Assembly: GCA_003232725.1 (NCBI GenBank)
Contig: QIJH01000006.1
Span: 1 to 32,314 of the forward strand
Reading direction: 5' to 3'
From: Chromatiaceae bacterium
GTDB taxonomy: Bacteria; Pseudomonadota; Gammaproteobacteria; SZUA-140
DNA: 32,314 nt
The notes beneath the pieces were generated by a model that saw nothing but the letters and a program-made list of their open reading frames with translations, ran no database searches and was not told the origin of the DNA. Position numbers and translations under genes: made by a program. Shown here in pieces: positions 1 through 8,098 of this stretch; within the stretch, counting starts at the first letter, position 1; each line of letters begins with the position of its first letter.

Positions 1-61
1 CATATGAGACTAGCCAGCGCTCATGATTTTCGTGTTCTTCATGTTTTTTTTTACGTGCCAT
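1..61 (-). CDS. motD: Flagellar motor protein MotD (MotB family), N-terminal fragment
   Basis: Only the first 20 codons are inside the window; the gene runs off the left edge. The visible peptide starts MARKKKHEEHENHERWLVSY. This is the basic, charged cytoplasmic N-terminus of MotB/MotD proteins, just before the single membrane helix that carries the proton-binding Asp (not visible here). It begins 12 nt after the stop of the MotA-type gene, as stator subunit pairs usually do. Its partner is the preceding MotC, with which it would form the peptidoglycan-anchored stator. The family call rests on a short peptide plus position. The choice of MotD over MotB follows from the Pseudomonas-like gene order. 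Confidence 0.75.
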   Translation of the reverse strand, partial: MARKKKHEEHENHERWLVSY

Positions 62-73
62 ACCACTTCGCCA

Positions 74-814
74 CTAATGGATAAAACCTTGCAGCTTGGT
101 TTCAATACTGCGTGGATTTTCACCTTCAGCAATAGCAACAATCCCGTCAATAATCATTTCACGGAATTTTGTCTGGCCATGAATAATAGCTTTCATCTTA
201 TTCGCCATCGGCAGAAAAAAAAGGTTGGCCAAACCAATTCCATAGATTGTCGCTACGAATGCAACGGCAATGCCTGAGCCTAACTTGCTAGGATCAGAAA
301 GGTTTTGCATCACATGGATCAACCCCATCACCGCACCAATAATTCCGATCGTCGGCGCATAGCCTCCCATCCCTTCCCACACCTTTGCAGCCTGGGTATC
401 ATAATGCTCTTTGGTGTCCAATTCGACTTCCATAATACCGCGAATCGCATCGGGTTCACTGCCATCTACCAGCAGTTGTAGCCCTTTCCTCGCGAATAGA
501 TCCTCTTCATTTTCAGCCAAAGCCTCAAGACCCAGTAACCCTTCTTTACGTGCGATATTGCTCCAGTTAATAATCTTTTCAATCGCCTCCACTGCAGCCA
601 GTTTTGGTGGAAAAATCATCCAGCGGGTTAATTTAAGTGCCTTCATAAAGACATCCATAGTGGTCTGCACAAGAAGGCAGGCAACAGTGCCTCCGCCCAC
701 AATCAAAAATGCAACGGGTAATAACAGTGAGGATAAATGCCCACCCTCTAGATAGTTACCACCAAGAATAGCGATGCCAGCAAGAATGACCCCCGCAATC
801 GTCATCATATCCAT
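74..814 (-). CDS. motC: Flagellar motor stator protein MotC (MotA/PomA family)
   Basis: This is an inner-membrane stator subunit that conducts ions and pushes on FliG to turn the flagellar rotor. The 246-residue protein has the family layout: two N-terminal hydrophobic helices (about residues 5-20 and 29-50), a charged cytoplasmic loop (about 55-145) and two C-terminal helices (about 152-170 and 181-201). The third helix carries the signature YAPTIGIIGAVMGLI, including the conserved Pro154. The gene lies 3 nt after cheB and 12 nt before motD, the Pseudomonas cheA-cheB-motC-motD order. MotA and PomA are equivalent family names; sequence alone does not show whether H+ or Na+ is used. Confidence 0.9.
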   Translation of the reverse strand: MDMMTIAGVILAGIAILGGNYLEGGHLSSLLLPVAFLIVGGGTVACLLVQTTMDVFMKALKLTRWMIFPPKLAAVEAIEKIINWSNIARKEGLLGLEALAENEEDLFARKGLQLLVDGSEPDAIRGIMEVELDTKEHYDTQAAKVWEGMGGYAPTIGIIGAVMGLIHVMQNLSDPSKLGSGIAVAFVATIYGIGLANLFFLPMANKMKAIIHGQTKFREMIIDGIVAIAEGENPRSIETKLQGFIH

Positions 815-817
815 TAA

Positions 818-1885
818 TTATTCCTCCCCGCCAAATAGTGAGGAAATCTTATCGAGCGATAAAATTTCATCCGCCAGATTAGCGTCAACAATTGCCATCG
901 GCATACCATAGACAACACAGCTCTGCTTATCCTGAGCCCAAATAGTTGCACCACGTTGCTTGAGTAAGCGTGCACCTTCTATTCCATCTGCGCCCATACC
1001 AGTCAGGACCATCACCAATAGTTCAGATGAACACACCCTGGCAAGCGATGAAAATGTAATATCAACACTTGGTTTATATGTCTGGTCAGCCTTAGCCTCT
1101 TCAATTTTTAACAGTAAGCGGCTGCCATGCCTATCAATCGTCATCTGCACGCCACCAGGCGCAATATAGGCGACGCCGGCTTTAATTTCATCACCATGAT
1201 CGGCTTGCTTAACGTTAATCTTACATAAAGAATCGAGGCGTTCAGCAAATGACGGGGTAAAACTAGCCGGCATATGCTGAATAATGATCACCGCTACCGG
1301 AAAATTTTCAGGCATTGCGGTTAAGATTTTTTGCAGCGCAACAGGCCCTCCGGTTGAAGTTCCTATCGCAATCAGCTTAATTTTGTTTAAATCAAGACTC
1401 GCATTTTTTTGATTTTTACGCACCGGACTTGATGCCGTTACTGATCGTGAAGATGCAGAATACGAGGCACCTTCTTTAGTCGCTAACGCTCTGCCACCAA
1501 GCACCTTGACCCGCGCACACAGCAAACGTCTGGCAATATCCAGGTCATTCGAAATATCGTCAATTTTTTTAGGTAAGAAGTCGAGCGCACCCGCATCCAA
1601 CGCATCAAGCGTAGATTTTGCACCACTCGTCGTTAATGATGAAAACATTAAAATTGGCGTAGGAATCTCTGCCATTATTTTTCTTGTCGCTGTAATCCCA
1701 TCCATCACCGGCATTTCAATGTCCATTGTAATGACATCCGGACGAAGCTCTCTCATTTTCATGATCGCTTGTGCACCATCAGCAGCGCACCCAACAACCT
1801 CAATGTGCTCGTCAGAGCTCAACATCTCCATCAAGCGACGCCTGAAAAACCCAGAATCGTCAACAACAAGTACACGAACAGCCAC
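818..1885 (-). CDS. cheB: Protein-glutamate methylesterase/glutamine deamidase CheB
   Basis: CheB removes methyl groups from chemoreceptor glutamates, and deamidates certain glutamines, during chemotactic adaptation; CheA activates it by phosphorylation. The N-terminal receiver domain (residues 3-120) has the acidic pair D9/D10, phospho-acceptor D55 in TMDIEMPVMDG, and K106. A variable linker (about 130-165) leads to the esterase domain, with catalytic candidates S177 (IGTSTGG), H204 (IIQHMP) and D300 (GMGADG). The length of 355 residues is normal for the family. It lies between cheA and motC and is probably cotranscribed with them. No cheR is present in the window. Confidence 0.95.
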   Translation of the reverse strand: MAVRVLVVDDSGFFRRRLMEMLSSDEHIEVVGCAADGAQAIMKMRELRPDVITMDIEMPVMDGITATRKIMAEIPTPILMFSSLTTSGAKSTLDALDAGALDFLPKKIDDISNDLDIARRLLCARVKVLGGRALATKEGASYSASSRSVTASSPVRKNQKNASLDLNKIKLIAIGTSTGGPVALQKILTAMPENFPVAVIIIQHMPASFTPSFAERLDSLCKINVKQADHGDEIKAGVAYIAPGGVQMTIDRHGSRLLLKIEEAKADQTYKPSVDITFSSLARVCSSELLVMVLTGMGADGIEGARLLKQRGATIWAQDKQSCVVYGMPMAIVDANLADEILSLDKISSLFGGEE

Positions 1886-1906
1886 ATCTCACTCCTATCC
1901 TGTTTG

Positions 1907-3868
1907 TCATGCGTATGCAGTTAATAATTCTGGCACATCTAAAATCAATGAAATCTTGCCGTTTCCTGTGATGGTTGCACCCGCTAATCCGCGTGTACCA
2001 TGCAACATCGACCCAAGTGGTTTAATCACCACCTCTTCCTGGCCAATTAACTGATCAACAACAAAACCTACTTGCTGAGCACCAGCACTAACAACAACAA
2101 CATGCCCCTCTTTTTGCTTTTCGCTTCGGCTGGCACCTTTAATCAACCACTCCCTTAAATAGAAAATAGGCAACGCTTTGTTTCTAATTAACACCACAGG
2201 TTGCCCATCGACTACCTTTGACTCAGTTAAGTCAAGATTAAAAATTTCAACCACACTCACTAATGGCAGTGCAAAAACCTGCTCTTCCAGTAACACCATT
2301 AACGTCGGCATGATTGCGAGCGTTAACGGTAGTTTGATTGCAATTCGACTGCCTTTACCCATGGTAGAGTCAATATCAATCGAACCATTGAGCTGAGCAA
2401 TACGCGTTTTAACCACATCCATGCCAACTCCACGGCCAGATATGTCAGAAATTTCTTCCTTTGTCGAAAAACCAGGCATAAATATCAGGTTAAAACACTC
2501 TTTATCATCAAGCCTTGCCGCAGCATCTTCATCGTATAGCCCTTTGCTAACAGCGATGCTTCTTAGTTTGTCCGCATCCATTCCAGCGCCATCATCATCG
2601 ATCGTTAGTAAAATATGATCACCTTCCTGCGCCGCCGACAACACGACAGCCCCTGCGCGATCCTTACCTGCTTTTTCACGGACATCAGGCAGTTCAATAC
2701 CATGGTCAACGGAATTCCGAATGAGATGCACAAGCGGATCAGCAAGTGCTTCAACAAGGTTTTTATCCAGATCAGTCTCTTCACCAATTAATTCAAGGCC
2801 AACTTCCTTCTTGAGGCTTCGCGCAAGATCACGGACCACGCGCGGGAAGCGACCAAATACTTTTTTGATCGGTTGCATTCTGGTTTTCATCACAGAATTT
2901 TGAAGGTCCGTGGTCACCAAATCAAGGTTCGCGACAGCCTGTGTCATCGCCTCATCAGACTTGGTGGATTCTAATGTCGATAGTCGGTTTCGAACGAGTA
3001 CAAGTTCACCGACGAGATTCATAATGTCATCAAGGCGTTTAGTGTCGACACGCACGGTAGTCTCTGCCTGTGCAGGTGCATTCTCTTTCTTTTTCACTGC
3101 CGCTGTAGCAGGCAAAGGTTTAGCTGGAGTGACAGGCTTAACGACCGCTTCAACCTTTACTGCGGGCTGCGCTTCATTTTTCTCTAGCGGTGAATTTTCA
3201 GCCGGCGCTTCAACCTTCGTCATCCCCCCCTTACCATGTAACTCATCTAACAGATCTTCGAATTCACCATCAGTAATTAATCCATCATCTGCTAACCCAG
3301 ATGCTTTCTTTTTCACAACAGATGCATCAGGTTCGACAGCTGTCGGGGCACCTCCACCGTGCAGTTGATCGAGCAATGATTCAAATTCATCATCCGTTAT
3401 ATCTTTACCACTATCAGAAGCGTCAGCGATTTCAACAACAGGCTCAGGAGTTGACGCTGATGCTTGCTCAGGTTCGTCATCCCCAGAAAGAAATCGCTTT
3501 AACGTTTCGATTAGTTCAGGATCAGCTGGTGTTGGATCGGTGCCCTCCCTTACTTCCCCAAACATGTCATTTACGCTATCTGTTACACGTAGAAAAGCAT
3601 CCATCAAAGATGCATCAACCACACGGTCACCTTGCCTTAAAATATTAAAAACATCTTCCGCATGATGACAAACTTCAACCAATGCCGTCAGTGCTAAAAA
3701 CCCAGCGCCGCCTTTAATGGTATGAAAGCCACGAAATACAGCATTCAGTAGCTCGGAATCCTCCGGACTCTGTTCAAGATCAACCAACTGCTCACCCAGC
3801 TTCTCAAGTATCTCGTCTGCTTCGACAAGAAAGTCCTGCAGGATTTCATCATCTGTATCGATCGCCAT
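1907..3868 (-). CDS. cheA: Chemotaxis histidine kinase CheA
   Basis: CheA autophosphorylates at receptor arrays and passes phosphate to CheY and CheB. Domains in order: the Hpt/P1 domain with H49 in FHTIKGGAGF; an acidic and Ala/Pro-rich linker (about 130-270); the P3 dimerisation helices from about 272; the P4 ATPase with N-box HLIRNSVDHG (N385), DDDGAGMD and GRGVGMD; and a C-terminal CheW-like P5 domain (about 515-650). No folded P2 domain is obvious. Instead the linker holds two near-identical acidic peptides (residues 157-171 and 198-212) resembling the CheY-binding peptides of FliM and CheZ. The gene begins 7 nt after cheZ. A length of 653 residues is normal for the family. Confidence 0.95.
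   Translation of the reverse strand: MAIDTDDEILQDFLVEADEILEKLGEQLVDLEQSPEDSELLNAVFRGFHTIKGGAGFLALTALVEVCHHAEDVFNILRQGDRVVDASLMDAFLRVTDSVNDMFGEVREGTDPTPADPELIETLKRFLSGDDEPEQASASTPEPVVEIADASDSGKDITDDEFESLLDQLHGGGAPTAVEPDASVVKKKASGLADDGLITDGEFEDLLDELHGKGGMTKVEAPAENSPLEKNEAQPAVKVEAVVKPVTPAKPLPATAAVKKKENAPAQAETTVRVDTKRLDDIMNLVGELVLVRNRLSTLESTKSDEAMTQAVANLDLVTTDLQNSVMKTRMQPIKKVFGRFPRVVRDLARSLKKEVGLELIGEETDLDKNLVEALADPLVHLIRNSVDHGIELPDVREKAGKDRAGAVVLSAAQEGDHILLTIDDDGAGMDADKLRSIAVSKGLYDEDAAARLDDKECFNLIFMPGFSTKEEISDISGRGVGMDVVKTRIAQLNGSIDIDSTMGKGSRIAIKLPLTLAIMPTLMVLLEEQVFALPLVSVVEIFNLDLTESKVVDGQPVVLIRNKALPIFYLREWLIKGASRSEKQKEGHVVVVSAGAQQVGFVVDQLIGQEEVVIKPLGSMLHGTRGLAGATITGNGKISLILDVPELLTAYA
3233..3400 (-). 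other. Two FliM/CheZ-like peptides in the CheA linker
   Basis: CheA residues 157-171 read ITDDEFESLLDQLHG and residues 198-212 read ITDGEFEDLLDELHG, 41 residues apart in otherwise low-complexity sequence. The FliM of this window has LTQDEIDALLHG at residues 7-18, and its CheZ ends SQDEVDDLLSSLGF. All four share the pattern [ILS]-[TQ]-x-[DG]-E-[IVF]-[DE]-x-L-L, allowing a one-residue shift at the left edge. In E. coli the FliM N-terminus and the CheZ C-terminus are known to bind CheY. A CheY- or CheB-docking role for the CheA copies is inference. Confidence 0.55.
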
Positions 3869-3875
3869 GTTATCT

Positions 3876-4619
3876 CTAGAACCCTAGGCTTGAGAGCAGG
3901 TCATCAACCTCATCCTGACTCTTCAATGCAGTTGCACTCTCTTTTCCGGGTACTTGAGGCCCCTCTAGTACTTTCTCAACCGGCTTTCTCTTTTCTTTTT
4001 TATCATCATCAAAGCTGCCTGAAATTTTAATCAAGCCAATCAATTTATCTTCAACATCTTGTACCAACTCCATGACACGACGAATGATCTGCCCCGTAAT
4101 GTCCTGAAAATCCTGCGCCATTAAAATATCATTCAGGTATCCTTTAATTTTCGTATAGCGATCAGCAGATATCTCAAAATTCTCACCAATTTCACGTGAC
4201 AGATCACGAAACTCATCAGCAGACAGATCACGAGATATAAAACGCTTCCACTGGAGCTCAATCTTTGAAGCACTCTCTTCTAACTCTCGACAGACAGGAA
4301 TCGCTTCTTCAACGGCGGTTAAGGTTTTATGCGCAGCTTGATCAGTCACATCAATCACATGACTGAGACGCTCTCTTGCATCTGGAATTTCATGCTCGGC
4401 AAGGTCTGATATATCAGTTTCAATACCAAAACCAACTAACGTGTCGTGAAGTTCACGTGTTAACCGTCCAATCTCCTGAAACATCTTGGTCTCATTGATA
4501 CGACTAATTTCTCTCAGGTGGCCAATCGCAACATTTTCATCTCCATTCTCTATACTACTGAGCAGGCCCCGTGCCTGAACCAAACATTGTTCACTTAATA
4601 TTGATTCGCTGAATGCCAT
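3876..4619 (-). CDS. cheZ: CheY-P phosphatase CheZ
   Basis: CheZ speeds dephosphorylation of CheY-P and so ends the motor-switch signal. The 247-residue protein is mostly helical, as expected for the long four-helix-bundle dimer. The catalytic signature AQDFQDITGQ is present; D173 and Q177 match the catalytic Asp/Gln pair of E. coli CheZ. A charged flexible linker (about 203-232) ends in the CheY-tethering peptide SQDEVDDLLSSLGF at the very C-terminus. It lies 27 nt after cheY and 7 nt before cheA. CheZ occurs mainly in beta- and gamma-Proteobacteria, which supports the taxonomic reading. Confidence 0.95.
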   Translation of the reverse strand: MAFSESILSEQCLVQARGLLSSIENGDENVAIGHLREISRINETKMFQEIGRLTRELHDTLVGFGIETDISDLAEHEIPDARERLSHVIDVTDQAAHKTLTAVEEAIPVCRELEESASKIELQWKRFISRDLSADEFRDLSREIGENFEISADRYTKIKGYLNDILMAQDFQDITGQIIRRVMELVQDVEDKLIGLIKISGSFDDDKKEKRKPVEKVLEGPQVPGKESATALKSQDEVDDLLSSLGF

Positions 4620-4646
4620 CTCTGCATCTCCTTCTTCCGTGGATTA

Positions 4647-5039
4647 TTATTGTGATGCCTCAATTCGCTCAAAAATTTTCTCTATTTTTTCTTTCAGCGT
4701 GGCGGCATTAAATGGTTTAACCACATAGCCATTCACGCCCGCCTGAGCGGCTTCAACAATTTGCTCCTTCTTTGCTTCAGCCGTCACCAGCAGTACTGGC
4801 AGGTTCGCTAATTTTTCATCGGCACGCACCGCTTTCAGCAGATCAATACCTTCCATTCCCGGCATATTCCAGTCAGTGACAAGGAAATCAAAGTCTCCAT
4901 TTTGCAACATCGGCAAGGCAGTATTACCATCATCGGCCTCAGAAGTATTATTAAAGCCAAGATCTCGTAAGAGGTTCTTTATGATGCGGCGCATTGTAGA
5001 AAAATCATCCACAATGAGTATTTTCATGTCTTTATCCAA
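4647..5039 (-). CDS. cheY: Chemotaxis response regulator CheY
   Basis: This single-domain receiver (130 residues) is phosphorylated by CheA and binds FliM to change flagellar rotation. All key residues are visible: D11 and D12 ([10 protein letters not shown]), phospho-acceptor D56 ([11 protein letters not shown]), T86 (LVTAEA), Y105 and K108 (YVVKPF). The sequence closely follows the E. coli/Pseudomonas CheY consensus over its whole length, and there is no output domain. It sits between fliA and cheZ, spaced 16 and 27 nt from them. A start at Met5 would also fit the family N-terminus, but Met1 is kept as the longest reasonable start. Confidence 0.96.
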   Translation of the reverse strand: MDKDMKILIVDDFSTMRRIIKNLLRDLGFNNTSEADDGNTALPMLQNGDFDFLVTDWNMPGMEGIDLLKAVRADEKLANLPVLLVTAEAKKEQIVEAAQAGVNGYVVKPFNAATLKEKIEKIFERIEASQ

Positions 5040-5055
5040 GGTAGCCTCCCGCTAT

Positions 5056-5805
5056 TCAATCGTTGTTAACCCAATGACCCAGTCGTGCCTGCAGTCGAAT
5101 CAAGGCTTGACTATGAATCTGACTGACACGTGATTCACTAACACCAATCACAGAACCAATTTCACGAAGATTAAGCTCTTCATCATAATAAAGCGTTAAT
5201 ACTAATCGTTCACGCTCAGGCAGCCCCGAGATGGCCTCTCCCAAATTTTTCTTGAAATCATCTTTCTGCACACCATCGAATGGGTTAGTCGCAGGCCCGC
5301 TTAACCTTGATGGCACAGAGTCTTCATTCATACCCATGTCTTCAAAACTTAACAAACGACAGCTACTCGCATCCTGTAATGTCTTGTGATATTTTTCGAG
5401 TGGCATCTCCAGTGCTTCGGCAACTTCATGATCCCTTGCATCGCGACCCGTTTCATTTTCGATCTTGCGTACCGCTTCCGCCACTTGCCGGGCCTTACGA
5501 TGCACTGAACGCGGTGCCCAGTCTCCTTTTCGAATTTCATCGAGCATTGAGCCTCGAATACGGATACCAGCATAGGTTTCAAAACTTGCGCCCTGTTTAG
5601 CATCGTAGTTACGTGATGCTTCCAGTAAACCAATCATCCCTGCCTGTATCAGGTCATCCACCTGCACACTCGGTGGCAGGCGACTCATAATATGATAGGC
5701 AATGCGCTTCACCAATGGTGCATAGCGAGTTACCAGGTCATCGGCACCATTGCTGGCAGGCTTTTCATCATCTTGGATAGTTACGTACATGGCTAGATTA
5801 TTCAT
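5056..5805 (-). CDS. fliA: Flagellar sigma factor FliA (sigma-28)
   Basis: FliA directs RNA polymerase to late flagellar and chemotaxis promoters. In the 249-residue protein, region 2 runs from RYAPLVKRIAYH through DDLIQAGMIGLLEA to the highly conserved FETYAGIRIRGSMLDEIRKG. A region 3 segment follows, and a C-terminal region 4 helix-turn-helix (LREIGSVIGVSESRVSQIH). Its start overlaps the end of flhG by 8 nt, so translation is probably coupled. Activity is presumably restrained by the anti-sigma factor FlgM, which is not in this window. Met1 fits the overlap; Met6 is an alternative. Confidence 0.95.
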   Translation of the reverse strand: MNNLAMYVTIQDDEKPASNGADDLVTRYAPLVKRIAYHIMSRLPPSVQVDDLIQAGMIGLLEASRNYDAKQGASFETYAGIRIRGSMLDEIRKGDWAPRSVHRKARQVAEAVRKIENETGRDARDHEVAEALEMPLEKYHKTLQDASSCRLLSFEDMGMNEDSVPSRLSGPATNPFDGVQKDDFKKNLGEAISGLPERERLVLTLYYDEELNLREIGSVIGVSESRVSQIHSQALIRLQARLGHWVNND

Positions 5806-6688
5806 ATGTTGTCATCGTTCCATTATTAGTGGATTTAAACAATCTCTCGACAAAAAATTCCAGGTATCCACTCGCCGAGTCCGGTGTTGGCCATTGATCC
5901 GTTTTTTGCGCCAGTTTTTTGAATGCAATGGATGCCTTGCTGCGAGGATATGCATCAACTACTGAACGCTGTTTCTGGATAGCCTTTCTTAAATATTCGT
6001 CATAGGGTACAGCACCCATATAGTCGAGTGTTGCATCAAGAAAACGATTTGTCACTTTTACAAGCTTTTTATAAAGTTCAATACCCTCTTGAGAACTGCG
6101 AACCATATTAGCCACGATACGAAAGCGATAAAGTCCGTGATCACGACTCAATAGTTTTATCGTTGCATAGGCATCAGTGATTGAGGCAGGCTCATCACAA
6201 ACCACCACAATCACTTCGTGTGAGGCACGACTAAATGTCACAACACTATCTGATACGCCCGCAGCTGTATCGATCACCAACACATCTGGATTAAAACTTA
6301 GCTCACTGAAAGCACGAATTAATCCGGCATGCTCGGCGTGACTCAACTCCGCCATATTCTTTAAACCAGAAGAAGCCGGAATCACTCTAAGCCCTTCAGG
6401 CCCAGTCACCATCACCTCATCCAATGAACGTTCACCATTCACAACATGTGAAAGGTTATAAGCAGGCTGCAGACCGAGTAAGACATCGACATTGGCCAGA
6501 CCGAGATCGGCATCCATCAACAGGATATTTTGACCACTGGCCGCCAGCGCAACTGACATATTAACAGAGATATTTGTTTTACCAACGCCACCCTTTCCAC
6601 TCGTCACCGTAATAACACGAACCGGATTTGGATTTGCCACATGGCGCAGGCCTGACATTTGATTGACTCCAACCTCAGACATTAGCAT
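5798..6688 (-). CDS. flhG: Flagellar number regulator FlhG (FleN), MinD/ParA-type ATPase
   Basis: FlhG limits flagellar number. In polar flagellates it also restrains the master regulator FleQ/FlrA and stimulates the FlhF GTPase. The protein has a deviant Walker A motif (GKGGVGKT, residues 31-38, with signature Lys32 and Lys37), the switch DADLGLANVD, and VIDTAAG. The C-terminal region ends FFVERLFKS, as in Pseudomonas FleN. The N-terminal segment NQMSGLR (9-15) is in the place of the DQAxxLR motif that activates FlhF in other species, but matches it only in part. The start overlaps flhF by 14 nt. Met3 is an alternative start. Confidence 0.93.
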   Translation of the reverse strand: MLMSEVGVNQMSGLRHVANPNPVRVITVTSGKGGVGKTNISVNMSVALAASGQNILLMDADLGLANVDVLLGLQPAYNLSHVVNGERSLDEVMVTGPEGLRVIPASSGLKNMAELSHAEHAGLIRAFSELSFNPDVLVIDTAAGVSDSVVTFSRASHEVIVVVCDEPASITDAYATIKLLSRDHGLYRFRIVANMVRSSQEGIELYKKLVKVTNRFLDATLDYMGAVPYDEYLRKAIQKQRSVVDAYPRSKASIAFKKLAQKTDQWPTPDSASGYLEFFVERLFKSTNNGTMTTYE

Positions 6689-8018
6689 TTGCCGCTCCCC
6701 TTGCGATTGATTGGGCTATCATCTCCATACCATTATCGCCATTCCCTCCAGGAACAGATCTTTCCATTATTGCTACACATCGATTAACCAGGTCGTACGC
6801 TCGTGCAAGATGCATATCTTCCGGCACTTGCTGACCATCACATATATATGAAATAGGCACTCCATATTGGGTCGCCATATCCAACGCACCACCTAAACTC
6901 GTTGCTTCATCAAGCTTGGTCATCATGACACTCGCAGGATTAAAGATACCAAATGCATTCATCACTTCCTTCACACTCGAAACCTGAGAGGTTGCAGAAA
7001 CCACTAGCGATGATTTAATAAACATATCATCGCCACATAACATAGAGGCTTGCTCACTCAAATGGCTATCACGTTGACTCATCCCCGCTGTATCAATTAA
7101 TATCAGGCGACGATCACAGAGATCATCAAGTACTTTACGAAGTTCCTCTCGGCTATCGGCTGTTTTTACTGGTATATCAAGGATTCGGCCATATGTACGC
7201 AATTGTTCATGAGCACAAACCCGGTAGTTGTCGATCGTCACTAATGCAACGTGACGATTACCATGTCGCAATGCATAACGTGCCGCTAGTTTTGCCGCTG
7301 TGGTCGTTTTGCCCACCCCGGTTGGACCCACCAGTGCAACCACACCACCTTCATTTAAGATTTCATCATTTGCCACCGGAATCATTCGCGAGAAACATTC
7401 CAGTGCATTTCTGAACAGCTCATCGGGATGAGTCCGCTCTGGAAGCTCTTCTGCCAGGGTTTTACAGAGTGAGTCACTTAAACCCAGGCTCATTAATTGC
7501 TGTATCAATTCAGCCTTTCTAGGATGACGACGTGTGAACTCATCCCAGGCCAATCCCGAGAGCTGCTTTTCAAGCATGCCTCGAAGACTTTTTAATTCAG
7601 ATTGCATCTCAACAATCGCAGGCTCCTGCCCCCATTGAATATTAGCCTGTGGTACCTGTGTGCGCGTATTGATTCTCGCTTCACCTTCATAACGTGATAC
7701 AGCACTCATCGGGGCACTTAAACGATCAGTCGGTATGCTGGGCTGCACAGGTGATTTCACTGCTGGCTGAGTATCGGATTGATGCCCTGATGACCCAGGC
7801 GAGACACGATCAGCGACACTATTTTGCCTCGCCTGCGGTGCTTGTTGTACTGCAGCAGTTCTCGGAAAAGCGGATTCATCATAGTCAATCGCCGCTACTA
7901 TTTCGATGCCACCATCAACACGTTTGTTTGATAAAATCACAGCATCAGGACCCTGAGCATCTCGTACCATGCGCATCGCCTGTCGCACATCGGGGGCAAA
8001 ATAGCGTTTAATTTTCAT
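6675..8018 (-). CDS. flhF: Flagellar placement SRP-type GTPase FlhF
   Basis: FlhF is an SRP/FtsY-family GTPase that marks the pole where the flagellum is built. The 447-residue protein has a basic N-terminal segment beginning MKIKRYFAPDVRQAM and a long low-conservation linker (about 50-135). A helical N domain (about 136-215) precedes the G domain, with P-loop GPTGVGKTT (231-239), TIDNYR, LIDTAG (307-312) and MTKLDE. It is followed by the overlapping flhG, and the two are functional partners. An 80-nt gap separates it from flhA upstream. No convincing promoter was seen in the gap, so readthrough from flhA is likely. Confidence 0.95.
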   Translation of the reverse strand: MKIKRYFAPDVRQAMRMVRDAQGPDAVILSNKRVDGGIEIVAAIDYDESAFPRTAAVQQAPQARQNSVADRVSPGSSGHQSDTQPAVKSPVQPSIPTDRLSAPMSAVSRYEGEARINTRTQVPQANIQWGQEPAIVEMQSELKSLRGMLEKQLSGLAWDEFTRRHPRKAELIQQLMSLGLSDSLCKTLAEELPERTHPDELFRNALECFSRMIPVANDEILNEGGVVALVGPTGVGKTTTAAKLAARYALRHGNRHVALVTIDNYRVCAHEQLRTYGRILDIPVKTADSREELRKVLDDLCDRRLILIDTAGMSQRDSHLSEQASMLCGDDMFIKSSLVVSATSQVSSVKEVMNAFGIFNPASVMMTKLDEATSLGGALDMATQYGVPISYICDGQQVPEDMHLARAYDLVNRCVAIMERSVPGGNGDNGMEMIAQSIARGAANANV

Positions 8019-8098
8019 AACGATTCCCCACCTTTACTGCTATTGCTGCTCATTTGCTGCTTTATCACCATAACTACCTCTTCACACACGCTGTTCCA

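Noticed and set aside
7694-8011. Long antisense ORFs over flhF, cheA, cheB and other flagellar genes
   Set aside because: They mirror well-supported genes and have no motifs or ribosome sites of their own.
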